Assembly (NCBI GenBank): GCA_947494195.1
Contig: CANLUC010000002.1
Span: 496,001-560,000, forward strand
DNA length: 64,000 nucleotides
Reading direction: 5' to 3'
Source of the DNA: an uncultured Nesterenkonia sp.
GTDB lineage: Bacteria; Actinomycetota; Actinomycetes; Actinomycetales; Micrococcaceae
Positions within the stretch are counted from its first letter, which is position 1; every line of letters starts with the position of its first letter. A model generated the notes under the pieces. The model had not been told where the DNA came from. It made no database searches and saw only the letters and a list, made by a program, of their open reading frames with translations. A program made the position numbers and the translations under genes. This document shows, piece by piece, positions 7,468 through 16,168 of the stretch.

Positions 7468-8963
7468 TGAACACGAAATCACTCACACTGTCATCCCGGT
7501 CTCTGCCCTCTCTCGCCCTGCCTTCTCTGCTCCTGGTCTCCACGCTGGCGCTGACCTCCTGTGCCGACCGCTCCAACAGCGCCGATCCTGAGTCCATGGA
7601 GGGCGCTGCGGCCGAGTCTTCGGCCGACCCCGAAGCGGCCTCGACCGAGGATGCCGAGTCCGCCGTCGAGCCCTCGGATCGCGAGACTCATGAAGCGGGA
7701 GGCCCCAGCCCGCGTGTAGCGGTCACCTACGACGGCGGCGTCGCCGTGCTCGACGGCGCCACCCTCGAGGTGCTCAGCGAGGACGAGGCTGAGGGTTTCG
7801 TCCGGGTGAACCCTGCTGGGGATGGTCGGCACTTCTTCCTCACCGAGGGTGAGAGCTTCCGGCTGCTTGACGGCGGCACCTGGGCAGAGCCCCACGGTGA
7901 CCACGACCACTTCTACACCACAGATCCGCTTCTCAGCGATGTCACGGTGGGCGGTCCGGCCCCGGGCCGCGTGGTCTCTCACGATGGAATCGGAACATTG
8001 TTCTTCGACGGCAATGGCGAGATTCACAGCTATGAGCTGACTGATCTCGCTGATCTCGACCTCGGTTCCGAGTCCGAGTTGGAGACTGAGGTGGCCGCGA
8101 CCGAGGAGGCGCATCATGGCGTTGCGGCGGTCTTCCCCGACGGTGGCCGCTTCGAGACTCTCGACAACGAGGATGCGCGGACCGGCGCGCGCGTGCTCGA
8201 CGCAGACGGGGAAGAGCTGGCCCGCAACGAGGACTGCCCCGGCGTCCATGGTGAGGCGGCCGGCCCAGAGGGGATGATTGCGGTCGGCTGCGAGGACGGC
8301 GTGCTGATCTGGGACGGCGAGGAATTCTCGAAGATCGATGCCGGTGAGGACTTCGCCAGGACCGGCAACCTCTTCCCCGCGGAGGACTCCAGGGTGTTTC
8401 TCGGTGACTACAGCCTCGACGCTGACGGTGAGGAGCCGATGACGCAGGTCGCCCTGGTGGATGCCGCCAGCGAAGAGATCTCGACCGTGGAGATCGGCGC
8501 GGCGTACAACTTCCGCTCGCTGGCCCGCGGGCCGGAGGGTGAGGCCCTCGTGTTGGCTGAAGACGGGGTGCTGCATGTGATCGATCCCGAGACCGGTGAG
8601 CACACCGACGAACTGGAGATCATGGACGAGTGGACCGAGCCGGAGGAGTGGCAGGAGGCCCGCCCGGCCATCCGCGTGCTGGATGACATCGCCTACATCA
8701 CCGAGCCTGATGCGCAGAGCGTGCACATGGTGGACCTGACCACGATGGAGATCATCAACTCTGCTGAATTCGAGTTCACCCCGAACGAGATTGCGGCCGT
8801 CGACGGGCGCGCCGTCGAGGGCGCCGAGGAATCGGGCCATGACCATGCGGAATCAGACAGCGATCACGCTGAAGAGGGTCATGAGGATGCAGAAGAAGGC
8901 CACGACCACGCTGAAGAGGGCGACGAGCACTCAGCCGATGAGCACGAGGATCACGATCACTGA
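7467..8963 (+). CDS. AztD-like periplasmic zinc metallochaperone (lipoprotein)
   Basis: A 498-residue exported protein. It has a signal peptide with lipobox ALTSC, an acidic linker, then a beta-propeller-like body of repeated strands (for example VAVTYDGGVAVLDGATLEVL). A His-rich loop HGDHDHFY resembles the zinc-binding segment of AztD. The last 45 residues are packed with His, Asp and Glu (GHDHAESDSDH and similar), a plausible metal-binding tail. AztD proteins hand zinc to the AztC binding protein of an ABC importer, but no aztABC gene is in the window. I use ATG 7467 because it begins a normal signal peptide; ATG 7452 and 7458 are possible. The two upstream Zur-like boxes suggest induction by zinc shortage. 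Confidence 0.78.
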   Translation: MNTKSLTLSSRSLPSLALPSLLLVSTLALTSCADRSNSADPESMEGAAAESSADPEAASTEDAESAVEPSDRETHEAGGPSPRVAVTYDGGVAVLDGATLEVLSEDEAEGFVRVNPAGDGRHFFLTEGESFRLLDGGTWAEPHGDHDHFYTTDPLLSDVTVGGPAPGRVVSHDGIGTLFFDGNGEIHSYELTDLADLDLGSESELETEVAATEEAHHGVAAVFPDGGRFETLDNEDARTGARVLDADGEELARNEDCPGVHGEAAGPEGMIAVGCEDGVLIWDGEEFSKIDAGEDFARTGNLFPAEDSRVFLGDYSLDADGEEPMTQVALVDAASEEISTVEIGAAYNFRSLARGPEGEALVLAEDGVLHVIDPETGEHTDELEIMDEWTEPEEWQEARPAIRVLDDIAYITEPDAQSVHMVDLTTMEIINSAEFEFTPNEIAAVDGRAVEGAEESGHDHAESDSDHAEEGHEDAEEGHDHAEEGDEHSADEHEDHDH

Positions 8964-8981
8964 TCCCGCCCACCCGCGGGT

Positions 8982-9000
8982 GAGGGCAACTGAGTCCCTC
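8982..9000. terminator. Possible weak terminator between convergent genes
   Basis: GAGGG and CCCTC pair around a 9-base loop in the 39-bp gap between two convergent genes. A perfect 12-base palindrome (CACCCGCGGGTG, 8971-8982) lies immediately before it. There is no T-run. Confidence 0.3.
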
Positions 9001-9002
9001 TG

Positions 9003-9968
9003 CTAGGAGCGCCGTCGGCTTCCCGCGGGGTCGCTGACGGGAAGGGTCGGAGGCACCACGCCTCCGGCCCTTCGGCGTGCGGCCGCAGCGGTCCACCACG
9101 CGCCGCCGATGATCATGGCGCAGCCCAGCAGCTGCCAGGTGGTGGGGATCTCGGCGAAGAGCACCGCCGCCAGCGCGACGGCGAAGACCGCGGAGAGCAG
9201 CATGAGGGTGCTCGATGCGGTCTCGGAGATGCTGGTCATGGCGATGTTGAAGCACAGGTAGGTCAAGACCTGGCCCACGAAGGCAAGTGCGAGCATCGCT
9301 CCCCAGCCTCCTGTGCCCTCTGGTACCTCAAGCCTGCCCAGCCCGGCCGCGGTCAGCAGGGTGGTCGCGCCTGCGGAGAAGCAGACGAGGCTCAGCACGG
9401 TGAAGGGCGCGGATCCCCTCGGGTGTGCGGCCTTCGGGCTGCTGCGTCGGATGATCCCGAGATAGAGGGCGTACCCGGTTCCGGCGGCGAGGCCCGCCAG
9501 CACGCCGGCCAGCTGAAGGTTCTGCAGATCCAGGGCTCCCGCCGTGAGCGCGACGCCGGCCAGCATGAGCGGAATGATGAGCGCGAGCTGGCGCATCGGC
9601 CGGGTTCCCTCAAGCGCCCAGGCGATCAGCGGGAGGATCACGATCTGCACGTTGATCAGCACGGTCGCGATGCCTGGTCCGATCATGGCGATCGAGGTGT
9701 TGTAGAAGCCGTAGTCCGCACCCAGTGCGACGCCTGCGATCAGCGCGCCGAACAGGGTGCGGCGAGTGGGTCGTGCCCGGCGGCGCAGCAGCTCCCAGGC
9801 GGCGATCGGAAGCAGCATCGGTACCGCGAGCAGGCAGCGCCAGGCGGCCACGCTCAGCGGTTCGCCGTCGATCACGGCGATCATCGCCGCTGACGAGGCA
9901 AGAGCCATGGTGCCCAGCACCATCAGGACGACCCCGCGAGCCGGGGTCATATGCTGCGCCGCAGCCAT
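9003..9968 (-). CDS. DMT superfamily (EamA) transporter
   Basis: A 321-residue protein with about ten hydrophobic helices in two EamA-type halves. Typical features are AAWRCLLAVPML in the first half and LTYLCFNIAMTSISETASSTLMLL in the second. The substrate cannot be read from sequence; family members export amino acids, metabolites or drugs. I place the start at ATG 9968, since longer versions would run into the upstream csoR gene. The 8-bp gap to csoR implies co-transcription with the copper regulator. No good ribosome binding site is visible, consistent with translational coupling. Confidence 0.8.
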   Translation of the reverse strand: MAAAQHMTPARGVVLMVLGTMALASSAAMIAVIDGEPLSVAAWRCLLAVPMLLPIAAWELLRRRARPTRRTLFGALIAGVALGADYGFYNTSIAMIGPGIATVLINVQIVILPLIAWALEGTRPMRQLALIIPLMLAGVALTAGALDLQNLQLAGVLAGLAAGTGYALYLGIIRRSSPKAAHPRGSAPFTVLSLVCFSAGATTLLTAAGLGRLEVPEGTGGWGAMLALAFVGQVLTYLCFNIAMTSISETASSTLMLLSAVFAVALAAVLFAEIPTTWQLLGCAMIIGGAWWTAAAARRRAGGVVPPTLPVSDPAGSRRRS

Positions 9969-9976
9969 TGCCGAGA

Positions 9977-10267
9977 TTAGGACTTCACGAGTCGACGAAT
10001 GGCGGCGGTGGCTTCCTGGATCTTCTCCTCGGCCTCCTCGCCGCCCGCGTTCACAGCGTCGGCCACGCAATGCCGCAGATGATCCTCCAGCAGCGCCATT
10101 GCCACGTTCTCGAGCGCGGCTGTTGTGGCGCTGATCTGGGTCAGGATGTCGATGCAGTAGGTGTCCTCGTCCACCATGCGGTGCAGCCCCCGGGCCTGCC
10201 CCTCGATCCGGCGCAGTCTGCTGAGATACTTGTCCTTCTCCGTCATGTACCCGTGCTGGGGATCCAT
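9977..10267 (-). CDS. csoR: CsoR-family copper-sensing repressor
   Basis: A 96-residue all-helical DUF156 protein. The Cu(I)-binding triad is complete: Cys38 (in TYCIDIL), His63 and Cys67 (in DHLRHCV). The spacing is the same as Cys36-His61-Cys65 of mycobacterial CsoR. Apo-CsoR represses copper export genes and releases DNA when it binds Cu(I). It is divergent from copZ-copA, with a CsoR-type operator in the gap, so it most likely controls both directions. Confidence 0.92.
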   Translation of the reverse strand: MDPQHGYMTEKDKYLSRLRRIEGQARGLHRMVDEDTYCIDILTQISATTAALENVAMALLEDHLRHCVADAVNAGGEEAEEKIQEATAAIRRLVKS

Positions 10268-10319
10268 GAGTCCTCCTCCGATGGCCAGGCCACCACTATA
10301 TGGTCCGTTGTGCAGAAAT

Positions 10320-10336
10320 ATACCCTAAGGGGGTAT
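10320..10336. promoter_or_regulatory. CsoR operator in the csoR/copZ divergent region
   Basis: ATACCCTAAGGGGGTAT has ATACCC and GGGTAT half-sites around a 5-base centre, the G/C-run pseudo-palindrome typical of CsoR operators. It lies between the divergent starts of csoR (10267) and copZ (10382). Confidence 0.8.
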
Positions 10337-10381
10337 GTTTGAGGTGTTGTCGAATGATCCCACACCCTCAAGGAGCGCATC

Positions 10382-10600
10382 ATGACCGAGGTTCGCCGCT
10401 ATTCCGTCACCGGCATGTCCTGCAGTCATTGTGAGAACGCCATCCGCGAGGAGGTCGGGCAGCTTCCGGGTGTCACGAGCCTGCAGGTGGACTCCTCCAC
10501 GGGGCGGCTCGAGGTCACCCTCGCCGAGCCTGCGCCCGCGGACGAGCAGGTGCTCGCCGCGGTGGACGAGGCGGGATACGACGCGACGCGGCAGTCGTGA
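10382..10600 (+). CDS. copZ: Copper chaperone, heavy-metal-associated domain
   Basis: A 72-residue single HMA domain with the metal-binding motif GMSCSHC (Cys14 and Cys17) and the normal beta-alpha-beta-beta-alpha-beta length. It would carry Cu(I) in the cytoplasm to the adjacent CopA. AAGGAG at 10370 lies at a good distance before the ATG. Its stop overlaps the copA GTG start by 4 bp, so translation is coupled. Confidence 0.93.
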   Translation: MTEVRRYSVTGMSCSHCENAIREEVGQLPGVTSLQVDSSTGRLEVTLAEPAPADEQVLAAVDEAGYDATRQS

Positions 10601-13056
10601 CCCGGCCAGACGCGGCCCGCGGCGCCCCCGCCGCAGCGGTGCAGGCTGATCCCGCGCCGGTTGCCGCTGAGCGCATCGAGCTGGAGATCGGTGGGATGAC
10701 CTGCGCCGCCTGCGCCCAGCGCATCGAACGCCGGTTGAACAAGCTCGAGGGTGTGACGGCCAGCGTCAACTACGCCACCGAAAAGGCGGCAGTCCATCGA
10801 ACCACGGCGGACACCACCGGAACCACCGATGCCGCCGACTCTGCCGCCACCGCCGACTCCACCCCCAACAACGCCAACAACGCCACCACCGCCCGCGCTG
10901 CCGGCGCTGCTGACCGCGCCGCGCTCATCGCAGAGCTCATCGCCGCGGTGGAGAAGACCGGATACAGCGCCCAGGTGCCGGCACCGCCGCATGAGCAGGC
11001 CAGCACTGCCAGCCTGGCTGAGCGCGATCTCACCGGGCTGCGCCGTCGTCTGCTGGTCGCGGCGGGGTTCACGCTGCCCGTCGTCGCGCTGGCGATGATT
11101 CCGGCGCTGCAGTTCACCGGGTGGAACTGGGTCTCTCTCGCGCTGAGCCTGCCTGTGGTGCTCTGGGCCGGCTGGCCATTCCACCGCGCCGCCGCGCTGA
11201 ATGCCCGGTCCGGGGCGGCCACGATGGACACGCTCATCTCGCTGGGGACCCTCGCCGCTCTGCTCTGGTCCGGCTACGCCATGGTCTTCGGTCAGGCCGG
11301 AGACCCCCAGCTGCGCCATGAGTTCGTGTTCTTCGCCGAGCCACCCTGGCTCTCCGAGACCGCGCATGCTGCGGGCGCGGGAAACATCTACTTCGAGGTC
11401 GCCACTGCGGTGACCGTCTTCCTGCTGCTCGGCAGGTATTTCGAGAAGCGCTCCAAGTCCCGCGCTGGTCAGGCGCTGCGCTCGCTGCTGAATCTGGGAG
11501 CCAAGCAGGTCGCGGTCCTGCGCGACGGCGACGAGGTCCTCATCCCGGTGCGCGAGCTGGCTGTGGGGGATGAGTTCCTGGTCCGGCCGGGGGAGAAGAT
11601 CGCCACCGACGGCACGGTCCTCTCCGGAGCGTCCGCGGTCGACATGTCGATGCTCACCGGCGAGTCCGTGCCGGTGGAGGTCGCCGCCGGAGACCGGGTC
11701 ACCGGAGCGACGATGAACACCTCGGGTCGGCTGCGCATCCGCGCCACCCGCATCGGGGCGGATACGCAGCTCGCTCAGATGGCCCGCCTGGTCGAGCAGG
11801 CCCAGTCGGGCAAGGCCGAGGTTCAGCGGCTCGCCGAGCGGATCTCCGGAATCTTCGTGCCCGTCGTGCTGGCCATCGCACTGCTCACCCTGCTGACCTG
11901 GCTGTTGATCGGGCCCTCGGCCGAGTTCGCGTTCACCGCAGCGGTGGCGGTGCTCATCATCGCCTGCCCCTGCGCGCTGGGTCTCGCCACCCCCACCGCG
12001 CTGCTGGTGGGCACCGGGCGCGGCGCCCAGCTCGGCATCCTGATCCGCGGCCCGGAGGTGCTCGAGGCCTCGCGCGGCGTGGACACGGTGATCCTGGACA
12101 AGACGGGGACCGTCACCACCGGGGCGATGCAGCTCGCCGCGATGCACTCCGCTCGATCCTGGGACGAATCCGACGACGACGACGCCGAGCTGCTCCGGCT
12201 CGCCGGGGCGCTGGAAGCGGCCTCCGCCCACCCGATCGCGCGCGCAGTGACCAATGCAGCCCGTGAGTCGCTGGGCTCCACCTCAGGCACGCTTCCCGAG
12301 GTGATCGACTTCCAGAGCCACCAGGGCTATGGGGTCTCCGGCGCGGTCCTGGGGAGGGATGTCCTGGTGGGCCGGCGTGAACTGCTGCGTCAGCGGGGGA
12401 TGGCTATCCCCGCGGAGGTGGAGCCGATGCTCGCGGCATCCGAGTCGCAGGGTTCGACCCCGGTGCTTGTCGCGGTGGATGGACGATTCGCCGGGGTGCT
12501 GATCGTCTCCGACACGGTGAAGCAGACCTCCGCCGATGCGGTCGCGCGTCTCGCCGCGATGGGACTGCGCACGGTGCTGCTGACCGGCGACAACGCCGGT
12601 GCCGCGCGCCGGGTGGCCGCTGAGGTTGGGATCGACGAGGTGGTCGCCGAGGCGCTGCCGCAGGACAAGGTCGCCGCGGTCGCGAGGCTGCAGGAGCAGG
12701 GCCGAAGCGTGGTGATGGTGGGCGACGGCGTCAACGATGCCGCCGCGCTGGCCCAGGCGGACCTGGGCATCGCGATGGGCACCGGGACTGATGTGGCGAT
12801 CGACGCCGCCGGAATCACCCTCATGCGTGGGGACCTGCGCAGCGTGGTGGATGCGATCGCGCTCTCCCGCCGCACCCTGCGGGTCATCCGCTCCAACCTC
12901 TTCTGGGCCTTCGGCTACAACGTCGCGGCTATTCCGCTGGCTGCGCTGGGGCTGCTCAATCCGATGCTCGCCGGGGCCGCGATGGTGCTGTCCTCGCTCT
13001 CCGTGCTGGGCAACAGTCTGCGCCTGCGCGGGTTCAGCGGCTCGGGCAAGGTGTAG
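10597..13056 (+). CDS. copA: Copper-exporting P1B-type ATPase
   Basis: An 819-residue copper efflux pump. An N-terminal HMA domain carries MTCAAC (Cys36, Cys39). The P-type core has the actuator TGES motif (MLTGESVP), the membrane metal site CPC (Cys457, Cys459), the phosphorylation motif DKTGT (Asp501), the HP motif (SAHPIARA) and GDGVND. These are the marks of a Cu(I)-translocating P1B-1 pump. An unusual Thr/Ala/Asn-rich stretch of about 35 residues (roughly 69-106) interrupts the HMA domain before its last helix ([14 protein letters not shown]). The GTG start overlaps copZ by 4 bp, and the operator upstream of copZ should give copper induction through CsoR. Confidence 0.95.
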   Translation: MTRPDAARGAPAAAVQADPAPVAAERIELEIGGMTCAACAQRIERRLNKLEGVTASVNYATEKAAVHRTTADTTGTTDAADSAATADSTPNNANNATTARAAGAADRAALIAELIAAVEKTGYSAQVPAPPHEQASTASLAERDLTGLRRRLLVAAGFTLPVVALAMIPALQFTGWNWVSLALSLPVVLWAGWPFHRAAALNARSGAATMDTLISLGTLAALLWSGYAMVFGQAGDPQLRHEFVFFAEPPWLSETAHAAGAGNIYFEVATAVTVFLLLGRYFEKRSKSRAGQALRSLLNLGAKQVAVLRDGDEVLIPVRELAVGDEFLVRPGEKIATDGTVLSGASAVDMSMLTGESVPVEVAAGDRVTGATMNTSGRLRIRATRIGADTQLAQMARLVEQAQSGKAEVQRLAERISGIFVPVVLAIALLTLLTWLLIGPSAEFAFTAAVAVLIIACPCALGLATPTALLVGTGRGAQLGILIRGPEVLEASRGVDTVILDKTGTVTTGAMQLAAMHSARSWDESDDDDAELLRLAGALEAASAHPIARAVTNAARESLGSTSGTLPEVIDFQSHQGYGVSGAVLGRDVLVGRRELLRQRGMAIPAEVEPMLAASESQGSTPVLVAVDGRFAGVLIVSDTVKQTSADAVARLAAMGLRTVLLTGDNAGAARRVAAEVGIDEVVAEALPQDKVAAVARLQEQGRSVVMVGDGVNDAAALAQADLGIAMGTGTDVAIDAAGITLMRGDLRSVVDAIALSRRTLRVIRSNLFWAFGYNVAAIPLAALGLLNPMLAGAAMVLSSLSVLGNSLRLRGFSGSGKV

Positions 13057-13103
13057 CGTGGGCTGGGGCGGGTGGAGGTCAGGACTCTGCCTAAGATAGG
13101 TCC

Positions 13104-13973
13104 ATGTTGAAGCCATTTCTCCAGGTCGACGTCTTCGGTGACGGGCCATTCACCGGCAACCCGGTCGCGGTCATCGCGGAGGCGCAGGACCTGAGCGATG
13201 AGCAGATGCGCGCCATCTCGCGCTGGACCAACCTCTCTGAGTGCGTCTTTCTGCTCCCTCCCACGACCGCCGAGGCGGACTACCGGGTGCGCATCTTCGC
13301 CCTGGACACCGAGCTCTCCTTTGCCGGGCATCCCACCCTGGGCGCCGCACGCGCCTGGCTGGACCTCGGGAACGAGCCGCGCTCGGCCGGCGTCGTCGTC
13401 CAGGAATGTGGCGTGGGGCTGGTCCCGGTGCATATCGGCGAGGACACGCTGTCCTTCGGCGCTCCGGGCCTCGTGCGTTCGGGGCCCGTCTCCCGAGCCG
13501 GGCGCAGGATGCTCACCGAGGCCCTGGGTGTGACCGAGGAGCAGGTGGTGGATGCGGCGTGGGTGGACAACGGCCCAGGCTGGGTCGCGGTGCTGCTCGA
13601 CAGTGCGGAGACGGTGCTGGCGGTGACCCCGGACGTCACCAAGATTCCGGAGGCTGAATACCGATTCCTTGGCGTCGTCGGCGTCCAGTCTCAAGGTTCG
13701 GAGACTGCGCTGGAGCTGCGCGCCTTCTTCCCCGACGACACCGGGGCGCTGCGCGAGGATCCCGTGACCGGCAGCCTGAACGCCTCGGTGGCGCAGTGGC
13801 TCGAGTACTCCGGGCGCATGTCACCGCCCTATGTGAGCAGCCAGGGCACGGTGCTGAAGCGCCGCGGCCGCGTTCATATCGAGGGTGAGGGTGAGGCGCT
13901 GTGGGTCGGCGGTCGCACCCACGTGGCCATCAGCGGAAGCGTCGACATTCCCGTCGAGGCCCCTGAGCAGTGA
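13104..13973 (+). CDS. PhzF family isomerase/epimerase-like protein
   Basis: A 289-residue protein with the duplicated PhzF fold and family motifs GNPVAVI, NLSECVF (conserved acid), FAGHPTLGAA and EDPVTGSLNAS. Well-studied members isomerise dihydro-3-hydroxyanthranilate, but most genomes carry homologues of unknown substrate. No phenazine genes are near, so the substrate is unknown. TAAGAT at 13092-13097 could be a -10 element placing the transcript start at or near the ATG. The downstream gene overlaps its stop by 4 bp (GTGA). Confidence 0.85.
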   Translation: MLKPFLQVDVFGDGPFTGNPVAVIAEAQDLSDEQMRAISRWTNLSECVFLLPPTTAEADYRVRIFALDTELSFAGHPTLGAARAWLDLGNEPRSAGVVVQECGVGLVPVHIGEDTLSFGAPGLVRSGPVSRAGRRMLTEALGVTEEQVVDAAWVDNGPGWVAVLLDSAETVLAVTPDVTKIPEAEYRFLGVVGVQSQGSETALELRAFFPDDTGALREDPVTGSLNASVAQWLEYSGRMSPPYVSSQGTVLKRRGRVHIEGEGEALWVGGRTHVAISGSVDIPVEAPEQ

Positions 13974-14555
13974 GTACCGCGCCCACCCGGCGAGTCCGGG
14001 TGGGGAGCTGTGTCTTCTGGGTCTCGGCGCTGATCTACGCGGCCGTGCTGGGGGGGGACTGCGCTGGTGGGGCCCGACTCCATGCCCGCCCACCTCGGCA
14101 TCAGCGGCGACGTCACTCGGTGGGAGTCGAAGGTCCGGGTGCTCGCCGTCGAGATCGTGTTCGGTCTGCTGCTGCTGGGGCTGGCATGGGGGTCTCGCCG
14201 GATGATTCCCCGGCTGAGGCCCGAGGTCCTTTCGCTCCCATCCGAGGCGGGGCGAAGATACTGGACGACGCCCGAGCGTCGCCCCGAGCTGAATGCGCGG
14301 TTGATCTCGGATCTCGAGCTGATGTTCGGCACGACTCTTCTGCTGATGAGCTGGTTGGCGGCTATCTTGCTGGGCGTCGCAGAGAGCGCTGGCGATAGTG
14401 CGGCGATTGTTGGTGGGAGTCCAGCTGGCGACGGCGCGGCTGGGTCCGCCGTCACCATAGGCGTCGTGGGCTACCTCGTGGTGCTGACGGTCCAGATTCT
14501 TCTCATGTTCGCTGGTGCTCGGTACCGGGCGCCGCGGAGTGACGACCCCTCCTGA
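13970..14555 (+). pseudogene. Small membrane protein (DUF1648-like), frameshifted at a poly-G run
   Basis: A GTG at 13970 overlaps the phzF stop in GTGA and opens a reading frame with a hydrophobic helix (VFWVSALIYAAVLG). At a run of eight G (14050-14057) the continuation shifts by +1: removing one G gives a smooth 194-residue protein. It then runs through VGPDSMPAHLGISGDVTRWESK, whose last part resembles the DUF1648 pattern (proline/histidine loop, then D..W.SK), followed by three further membrane helices. As sequenced, the first frame runs out of register after about 28 codons, although a separate GTG at 14067 could start the rest. It could be a pseudogene, a phase-variable tract or a base-calling error. 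Confidence 0.65.
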
Positions 14556-14617
14556 ACGCAGGCTGATGGGCGCTGCGAGAGTCACCAAATGAGATCAAAA
14601 CGGCATCTTCTAGACTC

Positions 14618-14652
14618 TTGCATTCCAATCGATTCGAATGTATATTCGAATC
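14618..14652 (+). promoter_or_regulatory. LexA-type SOS promoter
   Basis: A -35 element TTGCAT (14618-14623), a 17-base spacer and a -10 element TATATT (14641-14646) make a strong sigma-70-type promoter. Overlapping the -10 is TCGAATGTATATTCGA (14634-14649), matching the actinobacterial LexA box form TCGAA-N6-TTCGA. The full inverted repeat is 9 bp per arm (14631-14639 and 14644-14652). Transcription would begin at about 14653, which is the ATG itself, giving a leaderless mRNA repressed by LexA. Confidence 0.75.
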
Positions 14653-16131
14653 ATGAAGGCAGTACTCACTGACCCGATGACAGAGCCGCTGTGGGAGTCA
14701 CAGCGGAAGCTGAATCAGGCGCAGGCGGAGCAGCTGAGGATCCTCGTGAACTACGTGGAATCTTTCCTTCGTGAGACCGACCTCATCGAGCCGCATCTCA
14801 TGCGAACAGCTCAGGGGCGCGCCACCGTGGAGTCCGCGGCCATCATGAACGCGGCCGAGGCCCTGGCCGCCGGTGAGGGTCACGTGTTCAGCCAGTACCA
14901 GCAGGCGCGATTCGCACGCCAGCATCTGCCTGGGGTCTGGGACTGTACCCGCCGTGGGGACATCTCCGTGCGCTCGTTGCTCCGAGTGGTGGCGGCCGGT
15001 GAGAAGCTGCAGTCTCCGGTCAACCTGGAGCGGCTGGATCGAGATGCCTCCGCCTACGCCGTAAGTCATCGCCCGGCGCAGCTGAATGCCTGGCTCTCAC
15101 GCTTCGTCGCACGCGTGGAGCCGGAACACCAGGCTCGACGATGCCACCAGGGTCATGCCGAGCGCCGAGTCTGGTTGGAACACCTCGACGACGGACTCAG
15201 CATCCTGCATGCGATGCTCCCCACGCTGACGGCCGAGGCGATCAAGAACCGGCTGGTCGACGTGGCTCGGAGCCCCCGACAGGCGGTGCCCTACGACCCC
15301 TGCGTCGAACGCCCGCTCGTCCCGAAGCGAGATGCCGGTGCCGAGCGCGCTTGGGGTTCCGGGGGCGCGACCGACTGGCTCGGCCTGGGCCACGCGGACG
15401 TGGCTGATGAAACACGGGTCTCGGAGGAGGCCTGGTGGACATCGCTCCACGTGCAGGGGGAGAGCACCTTTTCGGGTGGCGGGGCCTCACCAGCAGCCGG
15501 CGACGAGAGCGACCACAGTGTCGAAGCTGGAACGACTCGAGCTGGCGGAGACCCTCGGACGCAGGCGCAGCGCGAGGCGGACCTTCTCTCCTGTTGGCTG
15601 CTCACCGGAGACACAGATTCTGACATCCCCATCAATGGGCACGTCGGCTTCTTGATCACCGCGGAGAGCCTCCTCGGAATTTCCGATGCGCCGGCGGTGA
15701 GCCGAAACCGCCGCCACGCATATCCCGCGGAGATGATTCGTCGAATCGTCGGCGCCCAGCATCACCAGCTGACATGGACCCCGGTGCCGGGGGCGTTCGA
15801 GGCCACTGGATTCCTGAATCCTCCGCGGGCAGATATTTCGGCCGAGGAGCCGCTCACTGAGGGCAATCGAGAGGACGTCATGGAGCGGGTGTACCAGAGT
15901 CGCTTCGTGCCCCGGGTGCTGCGCCGAATGGTCGAGTTCCGGGATGGAACGTGTCAGGCTCCCGGCTGCACAGTGGCTGCGGAGCATTGCGATATTGACC
16001 ATCGGATTCCCTGGCCGAGAGGACAGACGACGGCCGCCAATCTGTGGGCGTTGTGCCGCAAGCATCATCGCCTCAAGACCGCAGGTCTGCTGGAGGTGCC
16101 TGCGGTCCGGGAGCCTTTGCCCACGGCGTAA
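14653..16131 (+). CDS. DUF222/HNH endonuclease domain protein (13E12 family), SOS-regulated
   Basis: A 492-residue protein. An N-terminal helical DUF222 region of about 200 residues (ARFARQHLPGVWDCTRRG and following) is followed by a charged linker and a C-terminal HNH nuclease. The HNH part has the zinc cysteines in GTCQAPGC, then CDIDHRIPWPRG, ANLWALCRKHH. This is the 13E12 repeat family of mycobacteria and other actinobacteria; its biological role is poorly known. I place the start at ATG 14653, not 14638, because the promoter puts transcription initiation there and 14638 lies inside the LexA box. Several mycobacterial 13E12 genes were reported in the LexA regulon, which agrees with this promoter. 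Codon use looks like the neighbours. Confidence 0.88.
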   Translation: MKAVLTDPMTEPLWESQRKLNQAQAEQLRILVNYVESFLRETDLIEPHLMRTAQGRATVESAAIMNAAEALAAGEGHVFSQYQQARFARQHLPGVWDCTRRGDISVRSLLRVVAAGEKLQSPVNLERLDRDASAYAVSHRPAQLNAWLSRFVARVEPEHQARRCHQGHAERRVWLEHLDDGLSILHAMLPTLTAEAIKNRLVDVARSPRQAVPYDPCVERPLVPKRDAGAERAWGSGGATDWLGLGHADVADETRVSEEAWWTSLHVQGESTFSGGGASPAAGDESDHSVEAGTTRAGGDPRTQAQREADLLSCWLLTGDTDSDIPINGHVGFLITAESLLGISDAPAVSRNRRHAYPAEMIRRIVGAQHHQLTWTPVPGAFEATGFLNPPRADISAEEPLTEGNREDVMERVYQSRFVPRVLRRMVEFRDGTCQAPGCTVAAEHCDIDHRIPWPRGQTTAANLWALCRKHHRLKTAGLLEVPAVREPLPTA

Positions 16132-16168
16132 ACTTGGCGCAGCAGCGCGCCCCTTTGCAAAGGACCCG

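Noticed and set aside
8971-8982. Palindrome CACCCGCGGGTG as an operator
   Set aside because: It lies between the 3' ends of two convergent genes, where an operator is unlikely; at most part of a weak terminator.
10426-12231. 601-codon open frame antisense to copA
   Set aside because: No recognisable domain and Gly/Arg/Gln-rich; a shadow of the highly supported copA frame. Similar antisense frames over putA, hisC/E1 and the CitE-like gene were rejected for the same reason.
13104-13973. Phenazine biosynthesis
   Set aside because: A lone PhzF homologue is common in bacteria that make no phenazines; no phzA-E or G genes are present.
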